Source: Bacteroidota bacterium (GTDB taxonomy: Bacteria > Bacteroidota > Ignavibacteria > Ignavibacteriales > Ignavibacteriaceae). From it: a DNA stretch of 7,535 bases. The stretch lies in the NCBI GenBank assembly GCA_030706105.1, contig JAUZPC010000129.1:1-7535 (forward strand), written 5' to 3'. Position numbers and translations under genes: made by a program. The notes under the pieces were generated by a model, which was given only the letters and a program-made list of their open reading frames with translations, did no database searches and was not told the DNA's origin. This document shows, piece by piece, positions 1-5,868 of the stretch. Numbering within the stretch: the first letter of the stretch is position 1; the number at the start of each line of letters is the position of its first letter.

Positions 1-155
1 AATTCAACGTTATAAGTACAAACATATTGGGAGCAATTTAATCCATCCCAGATACCGGTGTCTGATCCGAGTACAACAAAGACTTCTTTGGTTTGAGGCA
101 GGAGGCAGAAATTAATTAAAACTAATAGCAGAGTACAATAGTAAAAACGTATCAT
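1..155 (-). CDS. N-terminus of a probable secreted protein, cut by the window edge
   Basis: A minus-strand open frame starts at ATG (155-153) and runs without a stop for 51 codons to the window edge, so the C-terminal part is missing. The visible protein begins MIRFYYCTLLLVLINFCLLP, a short basic start and a hydrophobic stretch that looks like a Sec signal peptide or a first membrane helix. There is no convincing lipobox before the Cys at residue 17. The following segment (about 22-51) reads KEVFVVLGSDTGIWDGLNCS and onward, resembling the first strand of a mature extracytoplasmic domain. I do not recognise the family. The upstream region has only a weak purine-rich stretch (GTGA) for ribosome binding. 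The gene lies downstream of the phosphate transport operon on the same strand, but a terminator between them suggests separate transcription. Confidence 0.5.
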   Translation of the reverse strand, partial: MIRFYYCTLLLVLINFCLLPQTKEVFVVLGSDTGIWDGLNCSQYVCTYNVE

Positions 156-290
156 CGAAATTCACTTTCTTAAAATTTAATTCTAACTGAATAAACTTAA
201 ATAAAATATTAAAATTATAAAAGATATAAACGAGGTAAAGGGATTAATTATTCGGGAAGAAAAGGAAAACGTTATTAAAGAGCAATTAAT

Positions 291-326
291 AGAAAAAAGG
301 CAAATTATAATTAAATAACTTGCCTT
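291..326 (-). terminator. Intrinsic terminator of the DUF47-PiT operon
   Basis: Read on the minus strand, AAGGCAA (326-320) pairs with TTGCCTT (303-297). An inner TTAT/ATAA stem follows after one mismatch, with a TTAATT loop. The stem runs straight into more T residues (296-293), giving a six-T tract in all. It lies 20 nt past the PiT stop codon, as expected for the operon end. Confidence 0.75.
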
Positions 327-346
327 AAATAAAGTTTCAGAATCAA

Positions 347-1357
347 TTACTGAAGTTTAGTGACAATATAATAGCAGAGGGCGGCAATACCGGCAGAAAC
401 CGGAATTGTAAGTACCCACGCCCAGACCAGGCCGATGGTTACTTTCCATTTTACTGCTGATAATCTTTTAGTAATTCCTGAACCGATAATACTACCAGTG
501 ATTGTATGAGTAGTGCTGACAGGTATTCCGGCTATTGCGGTACCAAATAATGTTAAGGCCCCGGCAGTTTCTGCACTAAATCCTTCAAAAGGTCTTAACT
601 TGGTAATTTTTTGACCAACTGTTTTAACAATTCTCCAGCCGCCGGAAAGAGTACCTAGTGCAATTGCCCCATGACAGGAGAGTACAATCCAAAGGGGGAT
701 ATTATCTTTGGCCATATAAGCAGCACCTGTCTGTGGGTTATGAGCACCAACTGCAACCAAAGCGACAAATATAATTCCCATCATCTTTTGTGCATCATTT
801 GACCCGTGGCCTAAACTATATGCCGCTGAAGAAAGTAATTGAAGTTTTCTAAAGTTTTTATCTACTCTGGAAGGAGACATATGCTTACAAATATGAAGAG
901 TAATTATTGAAAAAGTATATGAAACAACAATGCCAATGATGGGTGCGAGGAAAATAAAAGCCGTAATTTTAAGAACTTCCGGAAGGAAAATTGCCCCAAA
1001 ACCGGCTTTGGCAACCGCAGCGCCAACAAAACCTCCAACCAATGTATGAGAAGAGCTGGAAGGGATACCCCTCCACCAAGTCCATAAATTCCAAATAATA
1101 GCAGCAACCAACCCGCTGCCAACTACAGTTAAATCAACTACATCTGTATGCACAATACCCTTTCCAATTGTATTTGCTACATGAAGTCCAAAGACTAAAA
1201 AAGCAACAAAATTAAAGAAAGCAGCCCAAATTACAGCAAATTTAGGAGAAAGGACACGGGTTGAAACAACAGTAGCAATAGAATTAGCGGCATCGTGAAA
1301 GCCATTGATATAATCGAAAGCAAGACAAAGGAAGATAATAATATATAAAGTAATCAT
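347..1357 (-). CDS. pit: PiT-family inorganic phosphate permease
   Basis: Inner-membrane low-affinity phosphate permease of the PiT family, which moves phosphate or metal-phosphate with H+ or Na+. With the chosen start it has 336 aa, normal for short bacterial PiT proteins. The family's duplicated signature is visible: NGFHDAANSIATVVSTR near residues 18-34 and GHGSNDAQKMMGI near 183-195. Each half also has a conserved Ser/Thr-His motif, IPSSSSHTLVGG (98-109) and IPVSTTHTITGS (278-289). Hydrophobic segments alternate throughout, consistent with about ten membrane spans. The frame is open to 1417, but that start overlaps the end of the DUF47 gene by 52 nt and adds a basic, non-hydrophobic 20-residue N-terminus. 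MITLYIIIFLCLAFDYINGF is the usual PiT start, so the ATG at 1357-1355 is preferred. No Shine-Dalgarno sequence precedes it; with the DUF47 stop only 8 nt upstream, translational coupling is likely. Confidence 0.93.
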   Translation of the reverse strand: MITLYIIIFLCLAFDYINGFHDAANSIATVVSTRVLSPKFAVIWAAFFNFVAFLVFGLHVANTIGKGIVHTDVVDLTVVGSGLVAAIIWNLWTWWRGIPSSSSHTLVGGFVGAAVAKAGFGAIFLPEVLKITAFIFLAPIIGIVVSYTFSIITLHICKHMSPSRVDKNFRKLQLLSSAAYSLGHGSNDAQKMMGIIFVALVAVGAHNPQTGAAYMAKDNIPLWIVLSCHGAIALGTLSGGWRIVKTVGQKITKLRPFEGFSAETAGALTLFGTAIAGIPVSTTHTITGSIIGSGITKRLSAVKWKVTIGLVWAWVLTIPVSAGIAALCYYIVTKLQ

Positions 1358-1365
1358 ATAGTGTT

Positions 1366-1983
1366 TTAAGAATTTTTGATGTAAATAGCCATAATAACAT
1401 TTGCGGCGGCCTGGCATTTATCTGAACCGTACTCAAGCATTTCAAGAATTTCTTTTCTTTTAATTAAAGAGATAGGGTCTTTTTCATTTAAGAAGAGCTG
1501 GCGAAGTGCATTTCTGAAAACACCGTCTGCTTCAGTTTCTAAATCTTTTACAGCCTTGCATTCGTTAATATGTTCATCTTTATCCTTTAAATATTGAATA
1601 ACAATGCCCAGTTCTTTTATCTGCTGGAGTATGATAGCGCTAAGTTTATCTGCGTATTCAATTTTGCGGTGGATATTATAAATTTCCACCCTGTCGGTTG
1701 CTCCAAGCAAAATATCGCCAATATCATCCAGTTTTTTAATTAAGCTGAAAATATCTTCCCTGTCAAAAGGAGTAATAAAAGTTTTGTTTAATCTTTTAAT
1801 GGCTTTGTTGGAAATTTCATCACAGCGTTTTTCAACAGGTTTAAGTTTTAAAAATATCTCTTTATCATAAGTATCTGCACAAAAGAAATTGTGGGCTATA
1901 GTAGCCATCTCTTCCAGAAGAACGATCATTTTTTGAAAATCTTCGAAATAGCGTTCCTCTTTAGGCATTAGTTTATCGAACAT
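1366..1983 (-). CDS. DUF47 / PhoU-like phosphate transport accessory protein
   Basis: Cytoplasmic all-helical protein of the DUF47 family, related to PhoU and usually encoded beside PiT permeases, where it is thought to modulate phosphate uptake. It has 205 aa with the chosen start, the family's usual size. Typical features are the MFDKLMPKEERYFEDFQ start and several PhoU-type ExxxD metal-site motifs (E51-D55, E149-D153, E184-D188; D86-D90 is similar). It is the promoter-proximal gene of the operon, with PiT following after 8 nt. The open frame extends to 2145, but the extra 54 residues are low-complexity, hydrophobic and basic, and do not resemble the family. The ATG at 1983-1981 has a CGGA element 9 nt upstream. 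An in-frame ATG three codons earlier (1992-1990) sits only one base after that element and is less likely. Confidence 0.92.
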   Translation of the reverse strand: MFDKLMPKEERYFEDFQKMIVLLEEMATIAHNFFCADTYDKEIFLKLKPVEKRCDEISNKAIKRLNKTFITPFDREDIFSLIKKLDDIGDILLGATDRVEIYNIHRKIEYADKLSAIILQQIKELGIVIQYLKDKDEHINECKAVKDLETEADGVFRNALRQLFLNEKDPISLIKRKEILEMLEYGSDKCQAAANVIMAIYIKNS

Positions 1984-2327
1984 TGTTTTCATTCCGGTAA
2001 TTTTTTTTAATAATACATCTTTTAAAGTTAACAATAATTTAATAATTAGGAAACATAAATTTTTTAAATTTGAAGTTTTTCGACTTAGTCTGTAACAAAA
2101 AATGAAGCAGGATAGATTCTTTGAGCGGGAGTCAAAAGGAAACAAGGGCCGTGAATGATTAAATCAAAGAGAGAAATTATATAAAAAAAGCAAAAAATGG
2201 GGAGAAAACTGCTGCGGCAAACCTGTAAAGTGTGTATATATTCTAACTTTTAGCTTGCAAATCTGTAATTAATGATCTATATTTCCCGTCTATATTTTAT
2301 TTAAAATGAATATTTACAACCAAAATT
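1984..2327. other. Divergent intergenic region between DUF47 and prs
   Basis: This 344-nt AT-rich region separates the minus-strand phosphate operon from the plus-strand prs operon. The right side holds a good prs promoter. On the minus strand I found no convincing promoter for DUF47. A TATGTTTC box (minus strand, about 2060-2053) resembles the Bacteroidota -7 element but has no TTG at the right distance. No Pho-box-like direct repeats, riboswitch or RNA gene was recognised. The minus-strand frame across 1984-2145 is an in-frame extension of DUF47 and probably 5' untranslated sequence. Confidence 0.5.
2255..2285 (+). promoter_or_regulatory. Promoter of prs
   Basis: TTGCAA (2255-2260) is followed after exactly 17 nt by TATATT (2278-2283), which continues as TATATTTC. 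This fits a sigma70-like promoter and also the Bacteroidota pattern TTG-N20-TAnnTTTG with one mismatch. Transcription would start near 2290, giving a 5' leader of about 37 nt. The same arrangement occurs before the ArsR-family gene at the right edge. Confidence 0.6.
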
Positions 2328-3278
2328 ATGTCTATAAACTATGATTATAAGATATTTGCGGGCTGTGCCGGGCAGGCATTATCCAAACGGATAGCCCAAA
2401 AATTGAATCGTGAATTAGGGACCGTGGATAGAAGGCGGTTTAGTGATGGTGAAATTTGGGTAAAATTTGGTGAGAATATTAGAGGTTTGGATGTATTTAT
2501 TGTACAATCCACTAATCCTCCTGCAGAAAATCTATTAGAATTATTAATAATGATAGATGCCGCCAAAAGGGCTTCTGCAAAAAGAATAACAGCTGTAATA
2601 CCATATTTTGGATATTCCAGGCAGGATCGTAAAGATCAGCCAAGAGTTTCCATTACTGCCAAATTAGTTGCTAATTTGCTTACAAAAGCAGGGGCAGACA
2701 GAATAATGACGATGGACTTGCATGCTGCACAGATTCAGGGTTTCTTTGATATACCGATGGATCACTTATATGGGTCTTCAGTATTGATTAAAAAAGCGGT
2801 TGAATTAAATGATAATTTGGTAATTGTTTCACCTGATGTAGGCGGAATAAAAAAGGCCAGAGCATATGCAAAACTACTTCATGCAAATTTGGTTGTAATA
2901 GATAAGAGAAGGCCAAAACAGAACTTGGCAGAAGTTGTAAATATTATTGGCAGCGTAGAAAATAAGAATGTACTATTAATAGATGACCTTATAGATACGG
3001 CTGGAACATTTGTAAATGCAATTAAAGCTCTTAAAGCTCAGGGTGCACTTAATATTTATGGTGCAATTACTCATCCTTTGCTTTCCGGGCCGGCAATTGA
3101 AAGGATTCAGAATTCTGAACTAAGTAAATTGTATGTTACTGATACGATAGAGTTTGACCCTACAGGGATAACTGATAAAATTCAGGTAGTTTCCGCAGCA
3201 GACATTTTTGCCGAAGCTATCTACAGAACTTTTCATAATGAGTCGATTAGTTCTTTGTTCGATTTTGATAAAGGATAA
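2328..3278 (+). CDS. prs: Ribose-phosphate pyrophosphokinase (PRPP synthetase)
   Basis: Cytoplasmic enzyme that transfers pyrophosphate from ATP to ribose 5-phosphate to make PRPP, the precursor of purines, pyrimidines, histidine, tryptophan and NAD. At 316 aa it has the length of class I enzymes. Visible motifs are the RRFSDGEIWV segment (36-45), the YFGYSRQDRKDQPR loop (93-106), the metal and ribose-phosphate region MDLHAAQIQGFFDIP (129-143), the catalytic flexible loop IDKRRP with K193 and R195 (matching the catalytic Lys/Arg pair of the Bacillus enzyme), and the PRPP-binding loop IDDLIDTAGTF (218-228). No Shine-Dalgarno sequence precedes the ATG, only AT-rich leader, a common situation in Bacteroidota. 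It is the first gene of a likely prs-rplY-pth transcript; rplY begins 24 nt after its stop. Confidence 0.98.
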   Translation: MSINYDYKIFAGCAGQALSKRIAQKLNRELGTVDRRRFSDGEIWVKFGENIRGLDVFIVQSTNPPAENLLELLIMIDAAKRASAKRITAVIPYFGYSRQDRKDQPRVSITAKLVANLLTKAGADRIMTMDLHAAQIQGFFDIPMDHLYGSSVLIKKAVELNDNLVIVSPDVGGIKKARAYAKLLHANLVVIDKRRPKQNLAEVVNIIGSVENKNVLLIDDLIDTAGTFVNAIKALKAQGALNIYGAITHPLLSGPAIERIQNSELSKLYVTDTIEFDPTGITDKIQVVSAADIFAEAIYRTFHNESISSLFDFDKG

Positions 3279-3302
3279 AAATATTATAGTCTTGGAGTAA
3301 TA

Positions 3303-3929
3303 ATGGATAAAGTTATATTATCAGCCAGTGAAAGAAAAGAATTTTCTAAAGCTGCATTAAGTGAAATAAGAAGAAACAAAAGAGTACCAGGTGTCGTTTA
3401 TTCTAAACATCAGTCACCTATTCACTTTACTCTTGCTCAAAACGATATCAACCCCCTCGTTTTTACTTCTAAAACACATCTTGTTGCTTTGCAGGTTGAA
3501 GGAAAAGAAGATTTAGAATGCATAATTAAAGATGTTCAGTTTGACCCTGTAACAGATAAAATATTACATCTCGATTTCCAAGCCCTTACAAAAGGCGAAA
3601 AAATTGAAATGGAAGTTCCTATTGTTCTTGAAGGAGCATCTGTAGGAGTAAAAGACGGCGGTTTATTACAGCATTTATTGCATAAAATTAATATTGAATG
3701 CGAACCGGTAAATATTCCACAGCATATTGTTGTAAATATTGCAAAATTGAAAATGGGTGATTCCATTCATGCCGGGTCATTGCAGTTAGAAAATGTTACT
3801 GTTTTAACACCTGCAGATGCAGTTATTGTAACAGTAGTACATCCGAGAGCAGAAGAAGCTGCAGAAGCAACTGCCGAAGGTGCTGCAGAACCTGAAGTTA
3901 TAACTAAAGGTAAAGAAAAAGAAGATTAG
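3303..3929 (+). CDS. rplY: 50S ribosomal protein L25, long CTC/TL5 type
   Basis: Ribosomal protein that binds 5S rRNA in the large subunit. At 208 aa it is the two-domain CTC/TL5 form, not the roughly 94-aa E. coli form. The N-terminal 5S rRNA-binding domain spans about residues 1-93 (RRNKRVPGVVYSKHQSPIHF, then ECIIKDVQFDPVTDKILHLDF). A C-terminal beta-rich domain follows at about 100-182 (MEVPIVLEGASVGVKDGG, then MGDSIHAGSLQL). The last 25 or so residues are an acidic, alanine-rich tail ending in a KGKEKED segment. A clear GGAG (3294-3297) lies 5 nt before the ATG. The neighbour pth begins one codon after its TAG stop. Adjacency of rplY and pth is common in bacteria and supports both calls. 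Confidence 0.95.
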   Translation: MDKVILSASERKEFSKAALSEIRRNKRVPGVVYSKHQSPIHFTLAQNDINPLVFTSKTHLVALQVEGKEDLECIIKDVQFDPVTDKILHLDFQALTKGEKIEMEVPIVLEGASVGVKDGGLLQHLLHKINIECEPVNIPQHIVVNIAKLKMGDSIHAGSLQLENVTVLTPADAVIVTVVHPRAEEAAEATAEGAAEPEVITKGKEKED

Positions 3930-3932
3930 TTC

Positions 3933-4502
3933 TTGTTTATTGTATTAGGCATAGGAAATCCGGGCTCCAAGTACCGGTTTACCAGGCATAATGCCGGCTT
4001 TTTGCTTTTAGATTATTTTGCAGAAAAAAATAAATTTGTATTTCGCTCCGGAAAGGGCGAATATAATTATGCTGAAGGACGTGCAGATGATTCTGATTTC
4101 GTTCTTGTTAAGCCGGTAACTTATGTAAATAACAGCGGATTTGCCGCTGTAGATGTTCTTAGAAAATTTGATGCCCCCATCCAAAATATGCTTGTTGTAT
4201 ATGATGATATTAACCTGCCTTTTGGTGCTTATCGAGTTAGAGCTTCAGGCGGTTCAGGCGGGCACAACGGTATATCCTCAATTATTGAGAATACCGGAAC
4301 AATGGACTTTCCGAGAATTCGGATTGGCATTGGTTCGGATTTTGAGCATGGGGATATGGCTGATTATGTTTTATCCAGGTTCTCAAAAGAAGAAGAGCCT
4401 GTATTAAAGACAGTATTTGATTCTTGTTCTTTGCTGATTGAAAATTTTTGTTCAGGAGGCGCAAAACAATTATTGGATGCCAATAGTAAAATGATAAAAT
4501 AG
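3933..4502 (+). CDS. pth: Peptidyl-tRNA hydrolase, TTG start
   Basis: Cytoplasmic esterase that cleaves peptidyl-tRNA released from stalled ribosomes and recycles the tRNA. The 189-aa length is normal. Expected active-site residues are present: N9 in GIGNPG, H19 in TRHNAGF, N66 in PVTYVNNSG, D91 in VVYDDINLPFG, and N112 in GGSGGHNGISSI. The position normally holding Met in the T-F/Y-M-N motif is Val (V65), a mild departure. The start is TTG at 3933: it gives the standard N-terminus MFIVLGIGNPG, and no ATG or GTG lies between it and the in-frame rplY stop codon 6 nt upstream. Only a weak purine stretch (GAAGA, 3921-3925) serves as ribosome-binding site, so coupling to rplY termination is likely. 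A shorter start would remove catalytic residues. Confidence 0.95.
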   Translation: MFIVLGIGNPGSKYRFTRHNAGFLLLDYFAEKNKFVFRSGKGEYNYAEGRADDSDFVLVKPVTYVNNSGFAAVDVLRKFDAPIQNMLVVYDDINLPFGAYRVRASGGSGGHNGISSIIENTGTMDFPRIRIGIGSDFEHGDMADYVLSRFSKEEEPVLKTVFDSCSLLIENFCSGGAKQLLDANSKMIK

Positions 4503-4583
4503 TTCTTTTAAAGATATATATACGTCAAATATAATTTATTATACTTGAAAAGACATATAAATATATTTAGTTTAAAGTTCGTT

Positions 4584-4589
4584 TATAAT
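4584..4589 (+). promoter_or_regulatory. Possible -10 element of the rpsF operon promoter
   Basis: A perfect TATAAT lies just upstream of the structured rpsF leader and would start transcription near 4596-4600. No good -35 element sits 16-18 nt upstream, where the sequence is simply AT-rich. A TTGAAA at 4545-4550 is too far away and pairs only with a poor TAGTTT at 17-nt spacing. No terminator follows pth, so transcripts from the prs promoter may also read into rpsF. Confidence 0.3.
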
Positions 4590-4602
4590 TAATTTATGTA
4601 TA

Positions 4603-4648
4603 ACCTGCTCTCGCATTGAGGCGAGGGCCATTAGTCCGAAGGAAAGGA
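4603..4648 (+). promoter_or_regulatory. Candidate S6:S18-binding mRNA leader of rpsF
   Basis: An 8-bp hairpin pairs GCTCTCGC (4607-4614) with GCGAGGGC (4621-4628), with loop ATTGAG and one T-G wobble. Outside it, CCT (4604-4606) can pair with AGG (4640-4642). This leaves a one-sided 3' bulge (4629-4639) containing CCG (4636-4638). A conserved CCG in a bulge between a basal stem and an apical hairpin is the hallmark of the S6:S18-binding motif described in rpsF mRNA leaders, which mimics the 16S rRNA site of the S6:S18 dimer. The AGG of the basal stem is part of the rpsF Shine-Dalgarno region (GGAAAGGA, 4641-4648), so protein binding could block initiation. The fold and family match are judged by eye. 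Confidence 0.65.
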
Positions 4649-4651
4649 TAA

Positions 4652-5104
4652 ATGAAAACAAACGCATATGAAAGCGCTGTAATAATAAATGCAGCGTTAG
4701 AAGATCAGCAAATTGAAGCTGAAATTGCCCGCATAAAAGAGACCATTCTTGTAAATGGCGGTGAAATAACCGAAATGGAGAATTGGGGAAGGAAAAGATT
4801 AGCATATATAATTAACAAAAGTAAAGTTGGTTATTATGTAATTTTTAAATTCAACGCTCCATCAAACATAGTAGCAAAATTGGAAAGATTTTATACTCTT
4901 AATGAGTACATCTTAAGATTTCTTACAATTAAGCTTGGCCCGGAAGCATTAGAATACTTTGAAAAAGTAAAAATTACAGAAGCAAACAAAGTTGCCGAAG
5001 CAGAAGCACAGGCAATTGCCGACGCAGAACAGGCTGCTGTAGTTAAAGATGAAAGTGTTCCTACGATAGCCGATGAAAAGGAAAAAGTACAAGGGATAGA
5101 GTAA
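4652..5104 (+). CDS. rpsF: 30S ribosomal protein S6
   Basis: Small-subunit protein that forms a dimer with S18 on the 16S rRNA platform. The core at residues 1-105 matches the S6 ferredoxin-like fold: YESAVIINAALEDQQIEAEI, then GGEITEMENWGRKRLAYIINKSKVGYYV, then LNEYILRFLTIKL. At 150 aa it exceeds the roughly 95-135 aa of common S6 proteins because of a C-terminal tail (about 106-150) rich in Ala and Glu that resembles a charged helix. The ATG follows an AAGGAAAGGA stretch with a 3-nt gap from its last purine block. It opens the rpsF-ssb-rpsR-rplI operon; its S18 partner is encoded two genes downstream, and the structured leader just upstream probably mediates feedback by the pair. Confidence 0.97.
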   Translation: MKTNAYESAVIINAALEDQQIEAEIARIKETILVNGGEITEMENWGRKRLAYIINKSKVGYYVIFKFNAPSNIVAKLERFYTLNEYILRFLTIKLGPEALEYFEKVKITEANKVAEAEAQAIADAEQAAVVKDESVPTIADEKEKVQGIE

Positions 5105-5139
5105 AAATATATTAATATGTTCAGCACGGAGGATAAGTA

Positions 5140-5625
5140 ATGGCCGATTTGAAAATGCCCGAGATTAACTATGTTGTTGTAGCAGGTAATTTAACTAAAG
5201 ATCCAATATTTAGACAAACAAATAACAGCACTCCAGTAGTTAATTTCTCGATTGCTTCCAACAGGAAATACAAAGATAGCTCAAATGCTTGGCAAGAGGA
5301 TGTTTGTTATATTGGCATTGTTGCGTGGAACAAATTAGCTGAAAGTTGTAAAGAAAGGTTGAGAAAAGGATCTGCTGTTTTAGTTGACGGTGAATTGCAA
5401 AGCAGAAATTGGAAATCTGAAGATGGGCATACCCGTAGTGTTGTTGAAATTAAAGCGCGCAGAATTCAGTTCTTGAACAAAAGGAGTAAAACTTCTGATA
5501 ATGGAGAAAACGGGTCTGAAGAACATGACGTCTTTATAGATGAAGAAGGTTTGGATTATACCGAAGATTCATTTGACAAATTTTTATCAACCGAAGAATC
5601 TGATCTTTTAAAAAAGGAAATTTAA
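5140..5625 (+). CDS. ssb: Single-stranded DNA-binding protein with atypical C-terminus
   Basis: OB-fold protein that coats single-stranded DNA in replication, repair and recombination. The OB domain spans about residues 8-115: INYVVVAGNLTKDPIFRQTN, then VVNFSIASNRKYKD, the aromatic-containing YIGIVAWNKLAE (58-69), GSAVLVDGELQSRNW (77-91) and VVEIKARRIQFL. A Gly/Asn/Ser/Glu linker and an acidic stretch (about 127-155) follow. The protein ends SDLLKKEI, without the DDDIPF-like tip that normally recruits partner proteins. The 161-aa length is otherwise usual. A strong GGAGGA (5128-5133) sits 6 nt before the ATG and favours this start over the in-frame Met at residue 6. ssb lies between rpsF and rpsR, a classical bacterial arrangement, and its stop codon directly abuts the rpsR ATG. 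Confidence 0.93.
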   Translation: MADLKMPEINYVVVAGNLTKDPIFRQTNNSTPVVNFSIASNRKYKDSSNAWQEDVCYIGIVAWNKLAESCKERLRKGSAVLVDGELQSRNWKSEDGHTRSVVEIKARRIQFLNKRSKTSDNGENGSEEHDVFIDEEGLDYTEDSFDKFLSTEESDLLKKEI

Positions 5626-5859
5626 ATGAAAAAAGAAATTGTAAAAACTAAAAAGGTTTGCAGGTTTACCCAGAATCATATTATATATATTGATTACAAA
5701 GATATAAAAATGCTGCAGAGATATACTACCGAACAAGGTAAAATGATACCTAAAAGAATTACGGGTACTCACTCTAAATATCAAAGAGAATTGGCAGTAG
5801 CTATAAAACGCGCACGCCATATGGCTCTTTTACCATATGTTTCAGATACGGTAAGATAG
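5626..5859 (+). CDS. rpsR: 30S ribosomal protein S18, zinc-free type
   Basis: Small-subunit protein that pairs with S6 in the 30S platform. At 77 aa it is the usual length and has the family core KKVCRFTQN, IDYKDIKMLQRYTTEQGKMIPKRITGTHSKYQRELAVAIKRARHMALLPY in sequence. Of the cysteines that bind zinc in C+ S18 proteins only C13 remains: the CxxC partner is Thr, as in E. coli (CRFT), and the GTC position is GTH. So it is probably a zinc-independent form. The ATG follows the ssb stop with no gap, and the AAAAGGAA run at the end of ssb (about 5611-5618) is its ribosome-binding site. Its position with rpsF supports co-regulated, stoichiometric synthesis. Confidence 0.97.
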   Translation: MKKEIVKTKKVCRFTQNHIIYIDYKDIKMLQRYTTEQGKMIPKRITGTHSKYQRELAVAIKRARHMALLPYVSDTVR

Positions 5860-5868
5860 GAGAAATAA

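Noticed and set aside
904..1122. Minus-strand 72-codon frame inside pit
   Set aside because: A shadow of the PiT coding frame; its hydrophobicity follows from that overlap.
1358..1417. Longer PiT start at 1417
   Set aside because: It would overlap DUF47 by 52 nt and add a basic stretch before the first membrane helix. MITLYIIIFL at 1357 is the usual PiT beginning.
1984..2145. N-terminal extension of DUF47 to a start at 2145
   Set aside because: The extra 54 residues are hydrophobic and basic low complexity, not seen in the family. A start at 1983 gives the usual DUF47 N-terminus and length.
4545..4573. TTGAAA-N17-TAGTTT as the rpsF promoter
   Set aside because: The -10 half is poor, and a perfect TATAAT lies closer to the structured leader, although that one lacks a good -35.
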